In this document: positions 18,207-28,428 of the stretch, piece by piece
How the letters are laid out: every line of letters starts with the position of its first letter
Position numbering within the stretch: the stretch's first letter is position 1
DNA from: an uncultured SAR116 cluster alpha proteobacterium
GTDB lineage: Bacteria; Pseudomonadota; Alphaproteobacteria; Puniceispirillales; GCA-002684695
DNA length: 64,000 nt
NCBI GenBank assembly: GCA_902612965.1
Contig: CACMFN010000005.1
Location: 1-64,000 of the forward strand
Direction of reading: 5' to 3'
Position numbers and translations under genes: made by a program
The notes under the pieces: model-generated
What the model saw: the letters and a program-made list of their open reading frames with translations, nothing else
Told to the model about the DNA's origin: nothing
Database searches by the model: none

Positions 18207-18893
18207 ATGGCTAATAAGATCGCCTTAGTAGACGATGACCAAAATATTTTAACATCAGTCTCTTTAGCATTAGAAGCAGAAGGTTTTAGTGTAGACAAAT
18301 ATTTAGATGGTGAACAAGGCTTAAATGGCATTAATAGACGGCCACCAGATTTATTAGTCTTAGATATCAAAATGCCAAGACTAGATGGCATGGAAGTTCT
18401 TGAAAGATTGAGAAAAACATCAAATTTACCTGTAATTTTCTTAACTAGTAAAGATGACGAAGTTGATGAGGCGCTTGGATTGCGAATTGGTGCTGATGAT
18501 TACATTAAAAAGCCTTTTTCCCAAAGGTTACTAATTGAAAGAATTAAAGCCTTGCTAAGAAGGGTCAATAACAGCAATGAAACAGATCCAGATGCAATTC
18601 TTGCACGTGGGGATCTTACAATGGATACATCTAGGCACTCATCCAAATGGAAAGGTGATGATGTTAGGCTTACTGTAACTGAGTTTTTAATTTTGAAAGA
18701 TCTTGCTCAAAGAACAGGCATTGTTAAAACTAGAGACCAATTAATGGATGCAGCTTACGGTGAAACCATATATGTTGATGATAGGACTATAGATTCTCAT
18801 ATAAAAAGATTAAGGAAAAAATTTCGCTTAATAGATAAAAAATTTGATCAAATTGAAACACTTTATGGTGTAGGATACAGGTATCGTGAATAA
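18207..18893 (+). CDS. chvI: ChvI-type response regulator (OmpR family)
   Basis: A 228-residue OmpR-family regulator. The receiver domain (1-about 120) has the acidic pocket 'LVDDDQ', phospho-acceptor Asp in '[13 protein letters not shown]', Thr in 'VIFLTSKDD' and Lys in 'YIKKPFS'. The C-terminal winged helix (about 130-228) contains '[16 protein letters not shown]', '[18 protein letters not shown]' and the ending '[13 protein letters not shown]'. A strong AGGAGGG site precedes ATG 18207. In alphaproteobacteria ChvI works with ChvG to sense envelope or acid stress. The kinase gene starts inside its last codons, and ahcY next door supports the ChvI assignment over other OmpR paralogues. Confidence 0.9.
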   Translation: MANKIALVDDDQNILTSVSLALEAEGFSVDKYLDGEQGLNGINRRPPDLLVLDIKMPRLDGMEVLERLRKTSNLPVIFLTSKDDEVDEALGLRIGADDYIKKPFSQRLLIERIKALLRRVNNSNETDPDAILARGDLTMDTSRHSSKWKGDDVRLTVTEFLILKDLAQRTGIVKTRDQLMDAAYGETIYVDDRTIDSHIKRLRKKFRLIDKKFDQIETLYGVGYRYRE

Positions 18894-20465
18894 TAAAAAG
18901 AATTTAAAAAAAAAAGATTTTTTTCAAGGCTTTCTACAACTCTTTATTTAATAATATTACTTCCTGTATTTATTACTTTTATTGGAATTCTCTTTCTCGA
19001 TCAATATACCAAAACCTTAGTATCACATGAATTATCTGGTTTAAAAAGACAAGCTGAGACGTTAGCAGTTATGATTAATAGACTAGAGGGAGACTCTGAA
19101 AAAGTAATTAGACGATCACTTTCAAAAGAAACTAAGGAATTACTCTTGCCTCTTGCAGGAAGAAATAACCAGGTAAGAATAAGGTTATTTCAACCAAATG
19201 GATTATTATATGCAGACACAAAGTCACTTTCGCAATTATCACCTAAAGTTGAAGTATTAAGACTTCCTAAGCTAACTGATAATAAACAATTTGAAAAAAT
19301 TAATGACTTTATCAAAAGTTTTTTCTCAATTTTTCAACTCAAAAAAAAATATCCACTTTATGAAGATTATTTGAATACAAGTGCCAAAAATTATAATGAA
19401 GTATTAGAAGCTTTAAAAGGCTTTAATGCTCATGAAATTAGACAGGATAAAAATGGCAAACTTATACTAAGTGTTGCAGCTCCTATTGGAAATGAGAGAA
19501 GAGTCAGGGGGGCTATAATGCTTTCTATGGATGGTAAAATCATTCTGGATAATATTGCTGATTTACAATATTCTTTTTTGAATATTTTTGGATTTGTGAT
19601 TTTTTTAACTATTTTCTTAAGTTTTATTTTTTCAAACAGAATTACTTTGCCAATTAGCAGGCTAGCTGCGGCAGCTGATAATGTAAGGAATAAAAAAGGA
19701 ATGGAGGTTAAAAGCTTAATTAAAAGAAAGGATGAGATTGGAGAACTGGCATTGTCTTTAGATGAAATGACAAAAGATCTATTTGATAGAATGGATGCGA
19801 TTGCTTCTTTTGCTGCAGATGTTTCTCATGAAATCAAAAACCCTTTAACGTCTTTGAGAAGTGCTGTGGAAACTTTATCAATAATTAAAGATGAAAGAAA
19901 AAAAACAAAACTAATGAAGATTATTCTAGAGGACATTAGTAGGCTAGATAGACTTATTACTGATATATCTGATGCTAGTAGACTGGATGCTGATTTATCT
20001 AGAGATGAGATGAAATTAATAAACCTTTCAAAATTAATAAATGGTTTCATTAATATTAAAAAAGAAACAACTAAAGAAATTACTTTTATTAACAATGTTG
20101 AAGATAGTTTAGTAATTTTTGGAAACCAGTCACGGCTTTTGCAAGTGTTAGACAATTTAATAGGTAATTCGATCTCATTTTCGCCTAAAAAGGGGAAAAT
20201 TACAATTGAAGGTTATTCAAGCAATGGAAAAGTAAAAATTTCAATTATAGATCAGGGAAAAGGGATTTCTGAGAAAAAGAAAGAAACTATTTTTGAAAGA
20301 TTTTATTCTGATAGGCCATCAGATGAAAAATTTGGCAAGCATTCAGGTCTTGGCTTATCAATCGTGAAGCAAATATTAGAAAAGCATAATGCAAAAATTT
20401 TAGCAGATAATATATATAATGAAAATCAAGGTATCGCAGGCGCTAAATTCACAATTGAGTTTTGA
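18886..20465 (+). CDS. chvG: ChvG-type sensor histidine kinase, with apparent frameshift near the N-terminus
   Basis: The kinase frame (no stop from 18897 to 20465) covers a first membrane helix ('[17 protein letters not shown]'), a periplasmic domain, a second helix (about 19570-19635), HAMP ('[15 protein letters not shown]'), HisKA with '[17 protein letters not shown]' and the HATPase N, G1 and G2 boxes ('[10 protein letters not shown]', 'DQGKGISEK', 'GLGLSIV'). It has no start codon before the first helix; the first in-frame ATG is 19071, after the helix. A GTG at 18886, overlapping the chvI stop, opens a basic N-terminus but sits in the neighbouring frame. The frames join exactly at a run of ten A (18906-18915) if one extra A is read, or by a -1 slip. 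Indel, slippage or sequence error are alternatives. Confidence 0.85.
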
Positions 20466-20552
20466 TACGTGATTAATTTGATTGTTGCACTTGCCGAAAT
20501 ACATTTTAGCTGATATTTACCATTTAAGTTTCATTTTTTAAGGAAAATAATT

Positions 20553-21953
20553 ATGTCATCTAAAGAAGATTATGTAGTAGCTGATATTTCATTAGCTGAT
20601 TGGGGTAGAAAAGAATTATACATAGCAGAGACTGAAATGCCTGGGCTAATGTCATTAAGAGAAGAATATTCTAAATCACAAGATCTAAAAGGAGCGAGAA
20701 TAGCAGGATGCCTTCATATGACTATTCAAACTGCAGTATTAATTGAAACTCTGAAAGTATTAGGCGCTGATATTAGATGGGCTAGTTGTAATATTTTTTC
20801 AACTCAGGATCATGCTGCAGCAGTAATTGCTAAGGCTGGTATTCCTGTGTTTGCTAAAAAAGGTGAAACTGTACAAGAATATTGGGAATATGTAGATAAG
20901 ATCTTTGACTGGAGTGATGGTGGATATCCAAATATGATCTTGGATGATGGTGGTGATGCAACTTCATACATTATTTTTGGCGCTAAAATGGAAGCTGGAG
21001 ATGAGGTTCTTAAAAATCCAGAGAATGAAGAAGAAGAAGCAATGAAAGCCCAAATTTTAAAGAGAATGGCTTCCAATCCAGGTTGGTTTACTGAGGTTAA
21101 AAATAGCCTTAAAGGAGTTTCTGAAGAAACTACAACAGGGGTTTTAAGATTACATCAAATGTCAGAGAAAGGTGACCTTCCATTTCCAGCGATAAACGTT
21201 AATGATAGTGTAACAAAATCTAAATTTGATAATGTTTATGGATGTAGAGAAAGCCTTGTAGATAGTATAAAAAGAGCTACCGACGTTATGTTAGCTGGTA
21301 AAGTTGCTGTGGTTTGTGGTTTTGGAGATGTTGGTAAAGGTTCTGCAGCTTCCCTTAGACAAGGCGGTGCAAGAGTAATGGTTACTGAAATAGATCCAAT
21401 TTGTGCACTTCAAGCTTCCATGGAAGGTTATGAGGTGGTTACAATGGAACAGGCTGCATCAAAAGCAGACATTTTTGTAACAGCAACAGGTAATAAAGAC
21501 GTAATTACTGTTGATCATATGAGAGATATGAAAGATAGAGCAGTTGTTTGCAATATTGGTCACTTTGATTCTGAAATTCAAATAAGTGGTTTAAATAATA
21601 TGGTTTGGGACGAAATCAAACCACAAGTTGATGAAGTAAAGTTTCCTGATGGAAAAAAAATTATAATGCTTGCTAAAGGAAGATTAGTTAACCTTGGATG
21701 TGGCACAGGCCATCCAAGCTTTGTTATGTCAGCTTCTTTTACAAATCAGGTTCTGGCTCAAATGGAAATTTTTAATAATACCGCAGCTTATGAAAACAAA
21801 GTTTACACTTTGCCAAGAAAATTAGATGAAAAAGTTGCTGAACTTCATTTGGCTAAAGTTGGAGCAACGCTTACAAAACTTAGTGATGAGCAAGCCAGCT
21901 ATATTGGAATTTCTTCAGATAGTGCCTTTAAATCTGATGAATATAGATATTAA
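20553..21953 (+). CDS. ahcY: Adenosylhomocysteinase (SAH hydrolase)
   Basis: A 466-residue cytosolic enzyme that reversibly splits S-adenosylhomocysteine into adenosine and homocysteine, closing the methyl cycle. The NAD-binding loop '[20 protein letters not shown]' and following '[17 protein letters not shown]' are classic. Catalytic and substrate residues are in '[14 protein letters not shown]', '[13 protein letters not shown]' and the C-terminal 'DEYRY'. Length includes the insertion usual for alphaproteobacterial enzymes. It lies 87 bases after chvG, a neighbourhood known in alphaproteobacteria, although the hprK/EIIA/HPr genes normally between them are missing. No SAH or SAM riboswitch is recognisable upstream. 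Confidence 0.97.
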   Translation: MSSKEDYVVADISLADWGRKELYIAETEMPGLMSLREEYSKSQDLKGARIAGCLHMTIQTAVLIETLKVLGADIRWASCNIFSTQDHAAAVIAKAGIPVFAKKGETVQEYWEYVDKIFDWSDGGYPNMILDDGGDATSYIIFGAKMEAGDEVLKNPENEEEEAMKAQILKRMASNPGWFTEVKNSLKGVSEETTTGVLRLHQMSEKGDLPFPAINVNDSVTKSKFDNVYGCRESLVDSIKRATDVMLAGKVAVVCGFGDVGKGSAASLRQGGARVMVTEIDPICALQASMEGYEVVTMEQAASKADIFVTATGNKDVITVDHMRDMKDRAVVCNIGHFDSEIQISGLNNMVWDEIKPQVDEVKFPDGKKIIMLAKGRLVNLGCGTGHPSFVMSASFTNQVLAQMEIFNNTAAYENKVYTLPRKLDEKVAELHLAKVGATLTKLSDEQASYIGISSDSAFKSDEYRY

Positions 21954-21962
21954 AAGAGATAA

Positions 21963-22382
21963 AAGATAAAAGATTACTACAATCTTGTTGGATTAAAGCT
22001 CTTAGCAAAAAAAATATCAATAAGCTGTTCAGAAGGGGATGTAATAACCCTTTCTGGACCTCTTGGTGTTGGAAAAACTACATTTGCTAAATATCTCATA
22101 CAGTATTTAGTTGATGAGAATATTGAAGTTACTTCTCCAACATATAATATTATCCAATCCTATAGAAGATTTGATGAAATCGAGATTCTCCATATGGATT
22201 TCTATCGATTAAATGACAAAACAAATATTTATGATTTGGATATCTTCGAGTCATTTGAAAATGCTATATCTATTATTGAATGGCCTGATAAATTAATTGA
22301 ATTTATACCAGAAAAAAGGTTGAATATTAAATTAAGTTTTGTTGATGATGATGATCTTCGTAAGATAATATTAGCTAACTAG
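21963..22382 (+). CDS. tsaE: tRNA threonylcarbamoyladenosine biosynthesis protein TsaE, start unclear
   Basis: This frame encodes a complete-looking TsaE ATPase (about 139 residues), which works with TsaB and TsaD to make t6A37 in tRNA. The P-loop 'SGPLGVGKTTFAKYL', 'TSPTYNIIQSY', 'HMDFYRLN' and 'IIEWPD' are all present. The in-frame region upstream of the P-loop is conserved in character, but it contains no ATG, GTG or TTG after the stop at 21960; the first ATG (22194) lies past the P-loop. An ATG at 21937, inside the end of ahcY, would start it properly if one extra A were present in the run 21961-21964. A non-standard ATA start (21966) is another possibility. The gene abuts exonuclease I. 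Confidence 0.8.
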   Translation, partial: KIKDYYNLVGLKLLAKKISISCSEGDVITLSGPLGVGKTTFAKYLIQYLVDENIEVTSPTYNIIQSYRRFDEIEILHMDFYRLNDKTNIYDLDIFESFENAISIIEWPDKLIEFIPEKRLNIKLSFVDDDDLRKIILAN

Positions 22383-22383
22383 T

Positions 22384-23823
22384 ATGATTAATAATAATTC
22401 AAATGAAACATCTAGATACGTTATCTATGATTTTGAAACTACCGGTAGAAATTCAAATTGGGATCAAATTATTCAAGTTGGTGCAATTTTAGTAGATGAT
22501 AAACTTACTGAATTAGATCGACTTGAGATGAGATCATCACTAAAGCCTGGATTAATTCCTGAACCAGGTGCACTTTTGGTCAATAATACTTCTCCAGAAA
22601 TGTTGGCTAAATCTAATCTATCTCATTATTCCATGATTAAAGAGCTATCAAAAAAATTAAGTGAATGGTCACCTGCCATTTTTATGGGTTATAATTCTAT
22701 TGATTTTGATGAAGAGTTCTTACGAAAAACATTATTCAAAACACTATATAATCCGTATTTCACACAATTAAATGGAAACAAACGATGTGATATCCTTAAT
22801 ATGGTTCGAAGTGCTTCTATATTCCTTCCTGAGGTAATAAAATTTGAAAAAAATAACAAAGGTAATCCTATTCTAAAACTTGATCAGATTGCCCCTTTAA
22901 ATAATATAAATCACGAAGCTCATGATGCTCTAGGAGATGTGCTTGCTACTAATGAAATAGCAAAAATTTTAAGTTTAAGGGCAGAAGATATTTGGAATTC
23001 TGCCTTAATCAGTTCAACGAGGTCTGAGGTTAACGCAAAGATCAAAAATGAACTTTTATTTTGTAACAGTGAATTTATTTATGGTAAAACTAAACCTTTT
23101 TTAGTCTCTTTTGTTTGTGAACATCCTGTTTTTAAGTGGCCCCAGTGTTTTGACCTATCAAAAGACCCAAAAGAATTTTTTAACATGTCAAAAAATGAAT
23201 TAAGTATTGAAATTAAAAAATCACCAAAAGTTATCAGGACAATTAAAGATAACAAAAATCCTATAATAATGGACTACAATAATTATTTAAAAAATAGTGA
23301 ATTCTTTGAATTTAGTGAAAATGAATATATTCAAAGAGCAAAAAATTTGCAGGAAAATAGTTCATTTAGGTCAATGGTTTCGCATTTACTTCAAGAGGAA
23401 TTTGATAAAAATAATAGTTTTGATTCTCAAGAGGAAATTTTAGCTGAGGAAAGTTTGTACAAAGGCGGTTTCTTTTCAAATGCTGATAAACAATTAATGG
23501 ATAAATTTCACAAGTCAGAATGGTCAGAAAAACTTAAAATATGTGATGATTTTGATGACGAAAGATTATTTTACTTTGGTATGAGACTTATATACGAAGA
23601 ACAGCCTTCTATTCTTCCAAAAGAAATTTTTAATAATATTCATTCATCAATAGCTAATCAAGTAATGAGTATGAATAATGAAAAGTGGTATACTATTCCA
23701 AAGGCTTATAAAGATTCAGATGATTTAAAAGTTAAATATGATAATGAAAATAACAAGGAAATTTTAGAAAAACTTAGAAAATTTGATTTGCTTATTGATG
23801 AGATACAAAGAAACTTTCAATAA
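22384..23823 (+). CDS. sbcB: Exodeoxyribonuclease I (SbcB-type)
   Basis: A 479-residue DEDDh exonuclease close to the length of E. coli ExoI (about 475). It digests single-stranded DNA 3' to 5' in repair and recombination. Catalytic acidic residues are D16 and E18 in 'YDFETTG', then 'MGYNSIDFDEEFL', and the closing His/Asp pair in 'NHEAHDALGDVLATNEIAK'. The middle and C-terminal regions ('GMRLIYEEQPSILP' and the helical end) fit the SH3-like and ExoI C-terminal domains, which distinguishes it from DnaQ. It starts two bases after the tsaE stop. SbcB is best known from gammaproteobacteria. Confidence 0.82.
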   Translation: MINNNSNETSRYVIYDFETTGRNSNWDQIIQVGAILVDDKLTELDRLEMRSSLKPGLIPEPGALLVNNTSPEMLAKSNLSHYSMIKELSKKLSEWSPAIFMGYNSIDFDEEFLRKTLFKTLYNPYFTQLNGNKRCDILNMVRSASIFLPEVIKFEKNNKGNPILKLDQIAPLNNINHEAHDALGDVLATNEIAKILSLRAEDIWNSALISSTRSEVNAKIKNELLFCNSEFIYGKTKPFLVSFVCEHPVFKWPQCFDLSKDPKEFFNMSKNELSIEIKKSPKVIRTIKDNKNPIIMDYNNYLKNSEFFEFSENEYIQRAKNLQENSSFRSMVSHLLQEEFDKNNSFDSQEEILAEESLYKGGFFSNADKQLMDKFHKSEWSEKLKICDDFDDERLFYFGMRLIYEEQPSILPKEIFNNIHSSIANQVMSMNNEKWYTIPKAYKDSDDLKVKYDNENNKEILEKLRKFDLLIDEIQRNFQ

Positions 23824-23891
23824 TAATTTAATTAATCTATATTGACCAAATTAAAACTCATAATTACATTAAATAAAAAGAGGTTAATTAT

Positions 23892-24221
23892 ATGGCATCA
23901 ATAATAATAAGCGATAATAGTTTCGAAAAAGAAGTGCTTAAATCTGAAAACCTTACTTTAGTTGACTTTTGGGCGGAGTGGTGTGGTCCTTGTAAGATGA
24001 TAGGACCTGCGTTAGAAGAAATTTCTGAAGAAATGAAAGATGATGTTAGGATCACAAAATTAAATATTGATGAAAACCCCGCAACACCTCAAAAATATAA
24101 TGTCAGGGGTATTCCGACTTTACTTCTTTTTAAAAATGGTGAAGTTGTTGCAGAGAAAGTTGGTGCCCTACCAAAGGCACAATTGCAAGAATGGATTAGC
24201 AGTAACGTTAATTCGGAATAG
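23892..24221 (+). CDS. trxA: Thioredoxin
   Basis: A 109-residue classic thioredoxin with the redox centre '[18 protein letters not shown]', the conserved buried Asp in 'LVDFWAEW', and the cis-Pro loop '[14 protein letters not shown]'. It reduces cytosolic disulfides (ribonucleotide reductase, peroxiredoxins, methionine sulfoxide reductases). AAGAGG precedes ATG 23892. No signal peptide. It converges with folC and the two coding regions overlap by 14 bases at their ends, so transcription terminators must lie within the coding sequences or be absent. Thioredoxin beside folC is common in alphaproteobacteria. Confidence 0.97.
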   Translation: MASIIISDNSFEKEVLKSENLTLVDFWAEWCGPCKMIGPALEEISEEMKDDVRITKLNIDENPATPQKYNVRGIPTLLLFKNGEVVAEKVGALPKAQLQEWISSNVNSE

Positions 24222-25500
24222 TTTGATTATTTTTTAAAAACTCACCAGCAAGATATAAAGATCCGCAAATACAAACATTTAATTTATTTTGAGAGGCAAT
24301 TTCAATAGCTTCATAAAGATTTTTGGATTTATTTACTGACACCCCTTTTTTTTGAATAATATCAAAAAGTTCTTTCGATGAAAAACTATTTTCTTGTCCG
24401 GTGATTTCAGTTGTTATGATTCTTTGAGTAATAGATTTTAATTCATTTAAGAAATCAGAAGGTTTTCTGGTTTTTAAATACCCAAAAATTAATTGCCACT
24501 TGGTGTCTATGGAAGACAAAACTTTACTTAAAGCTTTTGCACCTGAGACATTATGCGCCCCGTCTAATATTATTACATAATTTTTATCAATTTTGCTAGC
24601 TAATTTCCCCTTGTTTATGAGCTGTGATCTAGCTGGCCAATTAACACTTTTTATTCCTTTAATGGATTTTTTAAAATTGAATTTTTTAAAATTTTTTGAA
24701 ATAACTTTTAGACAAGATGTAGATAAGGCACAATTGTCCAATTGGTGATTGCCCCTCAAAGAAGGTATAGGAATATCAATATTTTCTTTATCTAAATAAA
24801 AAGAAAAACTATTGGAGCTAACCTTAAAACTCTTTTTTTCAATTAAATATAGAGCCGCATTTTTATTTAGGCAATTTTCTTTAATTACTCTCATTATTGC
24901 ATTTTTTTGACTTATAGTAATTACAGGTATCCTATTTTTAATAATCCCGCATTTTTCTTTTGAAATCTTTGAAAGTGTAGAGCCTAAAAAATGTTCGTGG
25001 TCAAAAGAAATTTCAGTAATTATTGAAGCTATAACATTAGGTACAACATTAGTTGCATCAAGTCTTCCACCAAGGCCAACTTCTAAAAGCAGTATATCAG
25101 CCTTGATTTTAGAAAATGCTAAAAAAGCGGCAGCCGTAGTAAATTCAAAAAATGTAATTTCCTGATTGTTGTTAACTTTGTCAGTCATAGATAAAATTTC
25201 AAACAAAAATTTATTTGAAATTAATTTATCTTTTATTCTTATCCTTTCATTAAAATTAACTAGATGAGGAGAGGTGTATGAGTGAACAGTAAGACCACTT
25301 TCTTTTAACATTGACCTTAAAATTGAAAGTGTTGAGCCTTTCCCATTAGTTCCTGCAATATGGATTGTTGGTGGTAAAAATTGATGAGGATTACCTAAAT
25401 CTTGTAATAGTCGATTAATTCGGTTCAAATTTAAATCAATATATTTAGGATGATACTTTTGAATTTTAATTAAAATATCATCTAATTTTTTTAAACTCAT
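24208..25500 (-). CDS. folC: Folylpolyglutamate / dihydrofolate synthase
   Basis: A 430-residue Mur-ligase-family enzyme that adds glycine-type glutamate tails to folates and often also makes dihydrofolate from dihydropteroate. The ATP loop '[19 protein letters not shown]', '[16 protein letters not shown]', the Mg-binding '[17 protein letters not shown]', '[10 protein letters not shown]' with the conserved His, and C-terminal '[14 protein letters not shown]' are all present. It is the last gene of the minus-strand trpF-trpB-trpA-accD-folC run, five bases after accD, giving a single operon. Confidence 0.95.
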   Translation of the reverse strand: MSLKKLDDILIKIQKYHPKYIDLNLNRINRLLQDLGNPHQFLPPTIHIAGTNGKGSTLSILRSMLKESGLTVHSYTSPHLVNFNERIRIKDKLISNKFLFEILSMTDKVNNNQEITFFEFTTAAAFLAFSKIKADILLLEVGLGGRLDATNVVPNVIASIITEISFDHEHFLGSTLSKISKEKCGIIKNRIPVITISQKNAIMRVIKENCLNKNAALYLIEKKSFKVSSNSFSFYLDKENIDIPIPSLRGNHQLDNCALSTSCLKVISKNFKKFNFKKSIKGIKSVNWPARSQLINKGKLASKIDKNYVIILDGAHNVSGAKALSKVLSSIDTKWQLIFGYLKTRKPSDFLNELKSITQRIITTEITGQENSFSSKELFDIIQKKGVSVNKSKNLYEAIEIASQNKLNVCICGSLYLAGEFLKNNQTIPN

Positions 25501-25505
25501 GTAAT

Positions 25506-26360
25506 TTAATTTGCATTAGATAAGGTTACATCTAATATATTGGACAGTATTTCTCTATGTTGTTTTCTATCAGCTACAATATCAACCATTCCATGTTCTA
25601 AAAGGTATTCAGAGGTCTGGAAATTATCAGGTAATTTTTCTTTTACAGTTTTTTCAATTACTCTTTTCCCAGCAAAACCTATAGTAGCCCCAGGTTCTGC
25701 TATATGAATATCTCCTAGCATCGCAAAACTTGCTGTAACTCCTCCTGTCGTTGGATTTGTTAGGATAACAATATGAGGTAATTTTGCATCTTCAATCGTT
25801 TGTAAAGCAGCAATAGTTCTTGGCATTTGCATTAGTGAAATAATACCTTCTTGCATTCTTGCTCCTCCTGATGAAGGAATGGTTATAAAAGCACATTTTT
25901 GATCTACAGCAATACTGGCCCCTGTTATAAAAGCATTACCTACTGATCTTCCCATTGATCCTCCCATAAATCTAAAGTCAAATGCAGCAATAATAACTGG
26001 AAAGCTCTCAATTTTACCTTTTACAAGTAATATACAGTCATCTTGTTCTGTTTTCCTTTTGGAGTCTTTAAGTCTATCAGAATATTTTTTTAAATCTTTA
26101 AAACCCAAAATATCTTGATTTTCTGTTGAATAGTCGATTTGTTCAAAAGTATTTTCATCAAGTAGAAATTTCATTCTTTCTTTTGGGTAAAGAGGCATAT
26201 GAAAATTACAGGTCGTGCAGATATTGAAATTTTTATTTAGATCTTTTTCAAAGATCATTTGATCACAAGATTTGCATTTAATCCAAAGATTTTGTTTTGT
26301 CTCTTCTTTGTTAACAAATGCTTTTATTTTAGGAAGCACAGATTTTGTTAACCAATTCAT
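25506..26360 (-). CDS. accD: Acetyl-CoA carboxylase carboxyltransferase subunit beta
   Basis: A 284-residue beta subunit of the carboxyltransferase that, with AccA, moves CO2 from carboxybiotin to acetyl-CoA for fatty-acid synthesis. The N-terminal zinc finger is two CxxC pairs ('CKSCDQ' and 'CTTCNF'). The crotonase-fold core shows 'DFRFMGGSMGRSVGNA', 'SSGGARMQEGIISLMQM' and 'TNPTTGGVTASFAMLGD', the oxyanion and CoA-binding stretches. Length is normal. It follows trpA by 12 bases, as in most alphaproteobacteria. Confidence 0.97.
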   Translation of the reverse strand: MNWLTKSVLPKIKAFVNKEETKQNLWIKCKSCDQMIFEKDLNKNFNICTTCNFHMPLYPKERMKFLLDENTFEQIDYSTENQDILGFKDLKKYSDRLKDSKRKTEQDDCILLVKGKIESFPVIIAAFDFRFMGGSMGRSVGNAFITGASIAVDQKCAFITIPSSGGARMQEGIISLMQMPRTIAALQTIEDAKLPHIVILTNPTTGGVTASFAMLGDIHIAEPGATIGFAGKRVIEKTVKEKLPDNFQTSEYLLEHGMVDIVADRKQHREILSNILDVTLSNAN

Positions 26361-26372
26361 ATATTCACCTTT

Positions 26373-27185
26373 TTAATTTAGACCTAAAGAAAGTGTTTTA
26401 ACTTCTTTTAATACTTTTTCTACATTGAAAAGATTAGTTTTATTATTTGAGAATTCATTTTCAATGATTTTAACTATATGACTTCCTACCACAGCTGCAT
26501 TTGCAACATTAGATATTTCTTTAATTTGCTTTTGAGTACTGATACCAAATCCTACAGCAATTGGAAGTTTAGTTAATGTCTTAATTATATTCAATGATTT
26601 TTCTATATCTTCTATAGACGCTTTTTTTGTTCCAGTTATACCTGTAACAGAAACGTAGTATAAAAAACCAGATGAATTTTCTAAAACTTTTGTTAATCTT
26701 TCTTCATCAGTTGTAGGCGTAAGGAGTTTTATTAAATCCATATTTGTATTTTTTAAATATTTAACAAATTCCTCATCTTCTTCTGGTGGCATGTCTACGA
26801 TAATAAAGCCATCAACACCAAAATTCTGAGTGTCAGTAATAAACTTTTCTACACCATATTGGTAAATAGGATTATAATAACCCATCAAAATTACAGGTGT
26901 CCTTAAATCCTTTTTCCTGAAGTTTCTAACCATTAAAAGGGTTTTTTTAAGGTTCATTCCATGATTAAGCGCTCTTAAAGATGATGACTGAATTGCAGGA
27001 CCATCTGCCATAGGATCTGAAAAAGGCATACCAAGTTCAATGAAATCAGCACCAAAATCAGGTAACATATCAAAAATTCTTTGTGAAATCTCCAAATTTG
27101 GGTCACCTGCAGTTATAAATATACCTAACCCTGCTCTTTTTTCCCCCATCAAATTATTAAAAAGCTGTGAAATCCTATTATTCAT
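26373..27185 (-). CDS. trpA: Tryptophan synthase alpha subunit
   Basis: A 270-residue TIM-barrel enzyme that cleaves indole-3-glycerol phosphate to indole and glyceraldehyde-3-phosphate. The catalytic Glu is in 'DFIELGMPFSDPMADGP' and the catalytic Asp in 'FIIVDMPPEEDEEF'. The phosphate-binding loops are 'SVTGITGTKK' and 'VGFGISTQKQ' with 'AAVVGSHIV'. The indole tunnels to TrpB, encoded three bases upstream. Complete and of normal length. Confidence 0.97.
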   Translation of the reverse strand: MNNRISQLFNNLMGEKRAGLGIFITAGDPNLEISQRIFDMLPDFGADFIELGMPFSDPMADGPAIQSSSLRALNHGMNLKKTLLMVRNFRKKDLRTPVILMGYYNPIYQYGVEKFITDTQNFGVDGFIIVDMPPEEDEEFVKYLKNTNMDLIKLLTPTTDEERLTKVLENSSGFLYYVSVTGITGTKKASIEDIEKSLNIIKTLTKLPIAVGFGISTQKQIKEISNVANAAVVGSHIVKIIENEFSNNKTNLFNVEKVLKEVKTLSLGLN

Positions 27186-27188
27186 CTT

Positions 27189-28418
27189 TTATATTTTACC
27201 CATTGCTTTCAATTTAGGCAAAACAGCACTTAAATCTTTATCGCCACGGCCACACATATTCATAATTATAACATCATCCTTTTTCATTTTTTTTGCTTCT
27301 TGGATTGTAATGTGTAAAGCATGTGCAGGTTCAAGAGCTGGTATAATTCCTTCAAGTTTTGAACATAAATGAAAAGCCTCTAAGGCTTCATTATCAGTAC
27401 ATGCTTTATATTGAACTCTGCCAATATCATTAAGCCAAGAGTGTTCAGGACCTATCCCTGGATAATCTAGACCAGCAGATATTGAATGGGCATCTATAAT
27501 TTGTCCATCAAAGTCTTGAAGTAAATAAGTTTTGTTTCCATGTAAAATGCCAGGTTTCCCACCTGTTAAAGAAGCAGCATGAAGTTTAGAGTGTATCCCT
27601 TTCCCGCCTGCTTCAACGCCAATTATTTCAACTTTATCATCATCTAAAAAGCTATGAAATAATCCCATAGCATTTGAACCGCCTCCAATGCATGCAATAA
27701 TTTTTGAAGGTAATTTTTTTTCTATCTCCAAAATTTGTTCTTTTGCTTCTTCTCCGATAATAGACTGAAAATCTCTAACCATCATAGGATAAGGGTGAGG
27801 GCCTGCAACTGTTCCAATTATATAAAAGTGAGATTTAGCATTACTTACCCAATGCCTGAGCGCCTCATTCATTGCATCTTTAAGTGTTCCTGTACCAGAA
27901 GAAACTGGAATAATCTTTGCTCCTAGTAATTGCATTCTTTCTACATTTGGTTTTTGTCTCTCTATGTCCTCTTCACCCATAAAAACTTCACAATCCATAT
28001 CAAAAAGAGCGCAAACAGTTGCAGTAGCCACTCCATGTTGTCCTGCACCTGTTTCAGCAATAATTTTATTTTTCCCCATTTCTTTTGCTAGTAACGCTTG
28101 TCCGATAACATTATTTATTTTATGTGCACCAGTATGATTTAATTCATCCCTTTTGAAAAAAATCTTAGCACCACCACAATATTCAGTAATCCTATTTGCA
28201 AAATAAAGTGGGGATGGTCTTCCTATATAGTTCTTTTGATAATATTTTAACTTTTCTTGAAATGAGGTGCTTTTTTTTAATTTATTATAGTTTTTTGATA
28301 AACTTAATATAAGAGGCATAAGAGTTTCTGCAACAAACATACCTCCATATTCTCCAAACTTACCATCCTCAGCAGGCTGATTTTTGAGTGAATTAAAGTT
28401 TATTTTCTTATTGTCCAT
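27189..28418 (-). CDS. trpB: Tryptophan synthase beta subunit
   Basis: A 409-residue PLP enzyme that condenses indole with L-serine to give tryptophan. The PLP lysine is in '[20 protein letters not shown]', the catalytic Glu in '[14 protein letters not shown]', and the phosphate-binding loop in '[12 protein letters not shown]'. The monovalent-cation and closing segment '[14 protein letters not shown]' is intact. N-terminal '[16 protein letters not shown]' is the normal TrpB1 start. It lies 10 bases after trpF and 3 bases before trpA. Confidence 0.98.
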   Translation of the reverse strand: MDNKKINFNSLKNQPAEDGKFGEYGGMFVAETLMPLILSLSKNYNKLKKSTSFQEKLKYYQKNYIGRPSPLYFANRITEYCGGAKIFFKRDELNHTGAHKINNVIGQALLAKEMGKNKIIAETGAGQHGVATATVCALFDMDCEVFMGEEDIERQKPNVERMQLLGAKIIPVSSGTGTLKDAMNEALRHWVSNAKSHFYIIGTVAGPHPYPMMVRDFQSIIGEEAKEQILEIEKKLPSKIIACIGGGSNAMGLFHSFLDDDKVEIIGVEAGGKGIHSKLHAASLTGGKPGILHGNKTYLLQDFDGQIIDAHSISAGLDYPGIGPEHSWLNDIGRVQYKACTDNEALEAFHLCSKLEGIIPALEPAHALHITIQEAKKMKKDDVIIMNMCGRGDKDLSAVLPKLKAMGKI

Positions 28419-28428
28419 ATTTTTATAA

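Noticed and set aside
20466-20552. Possible SAM or SAH riboswitch upstream of ahcY
   Set aside because: No recognisable core or GC-rich stem could be found in this AT-rich gap; only a plain AAGGA ribosome-binding site is visible.
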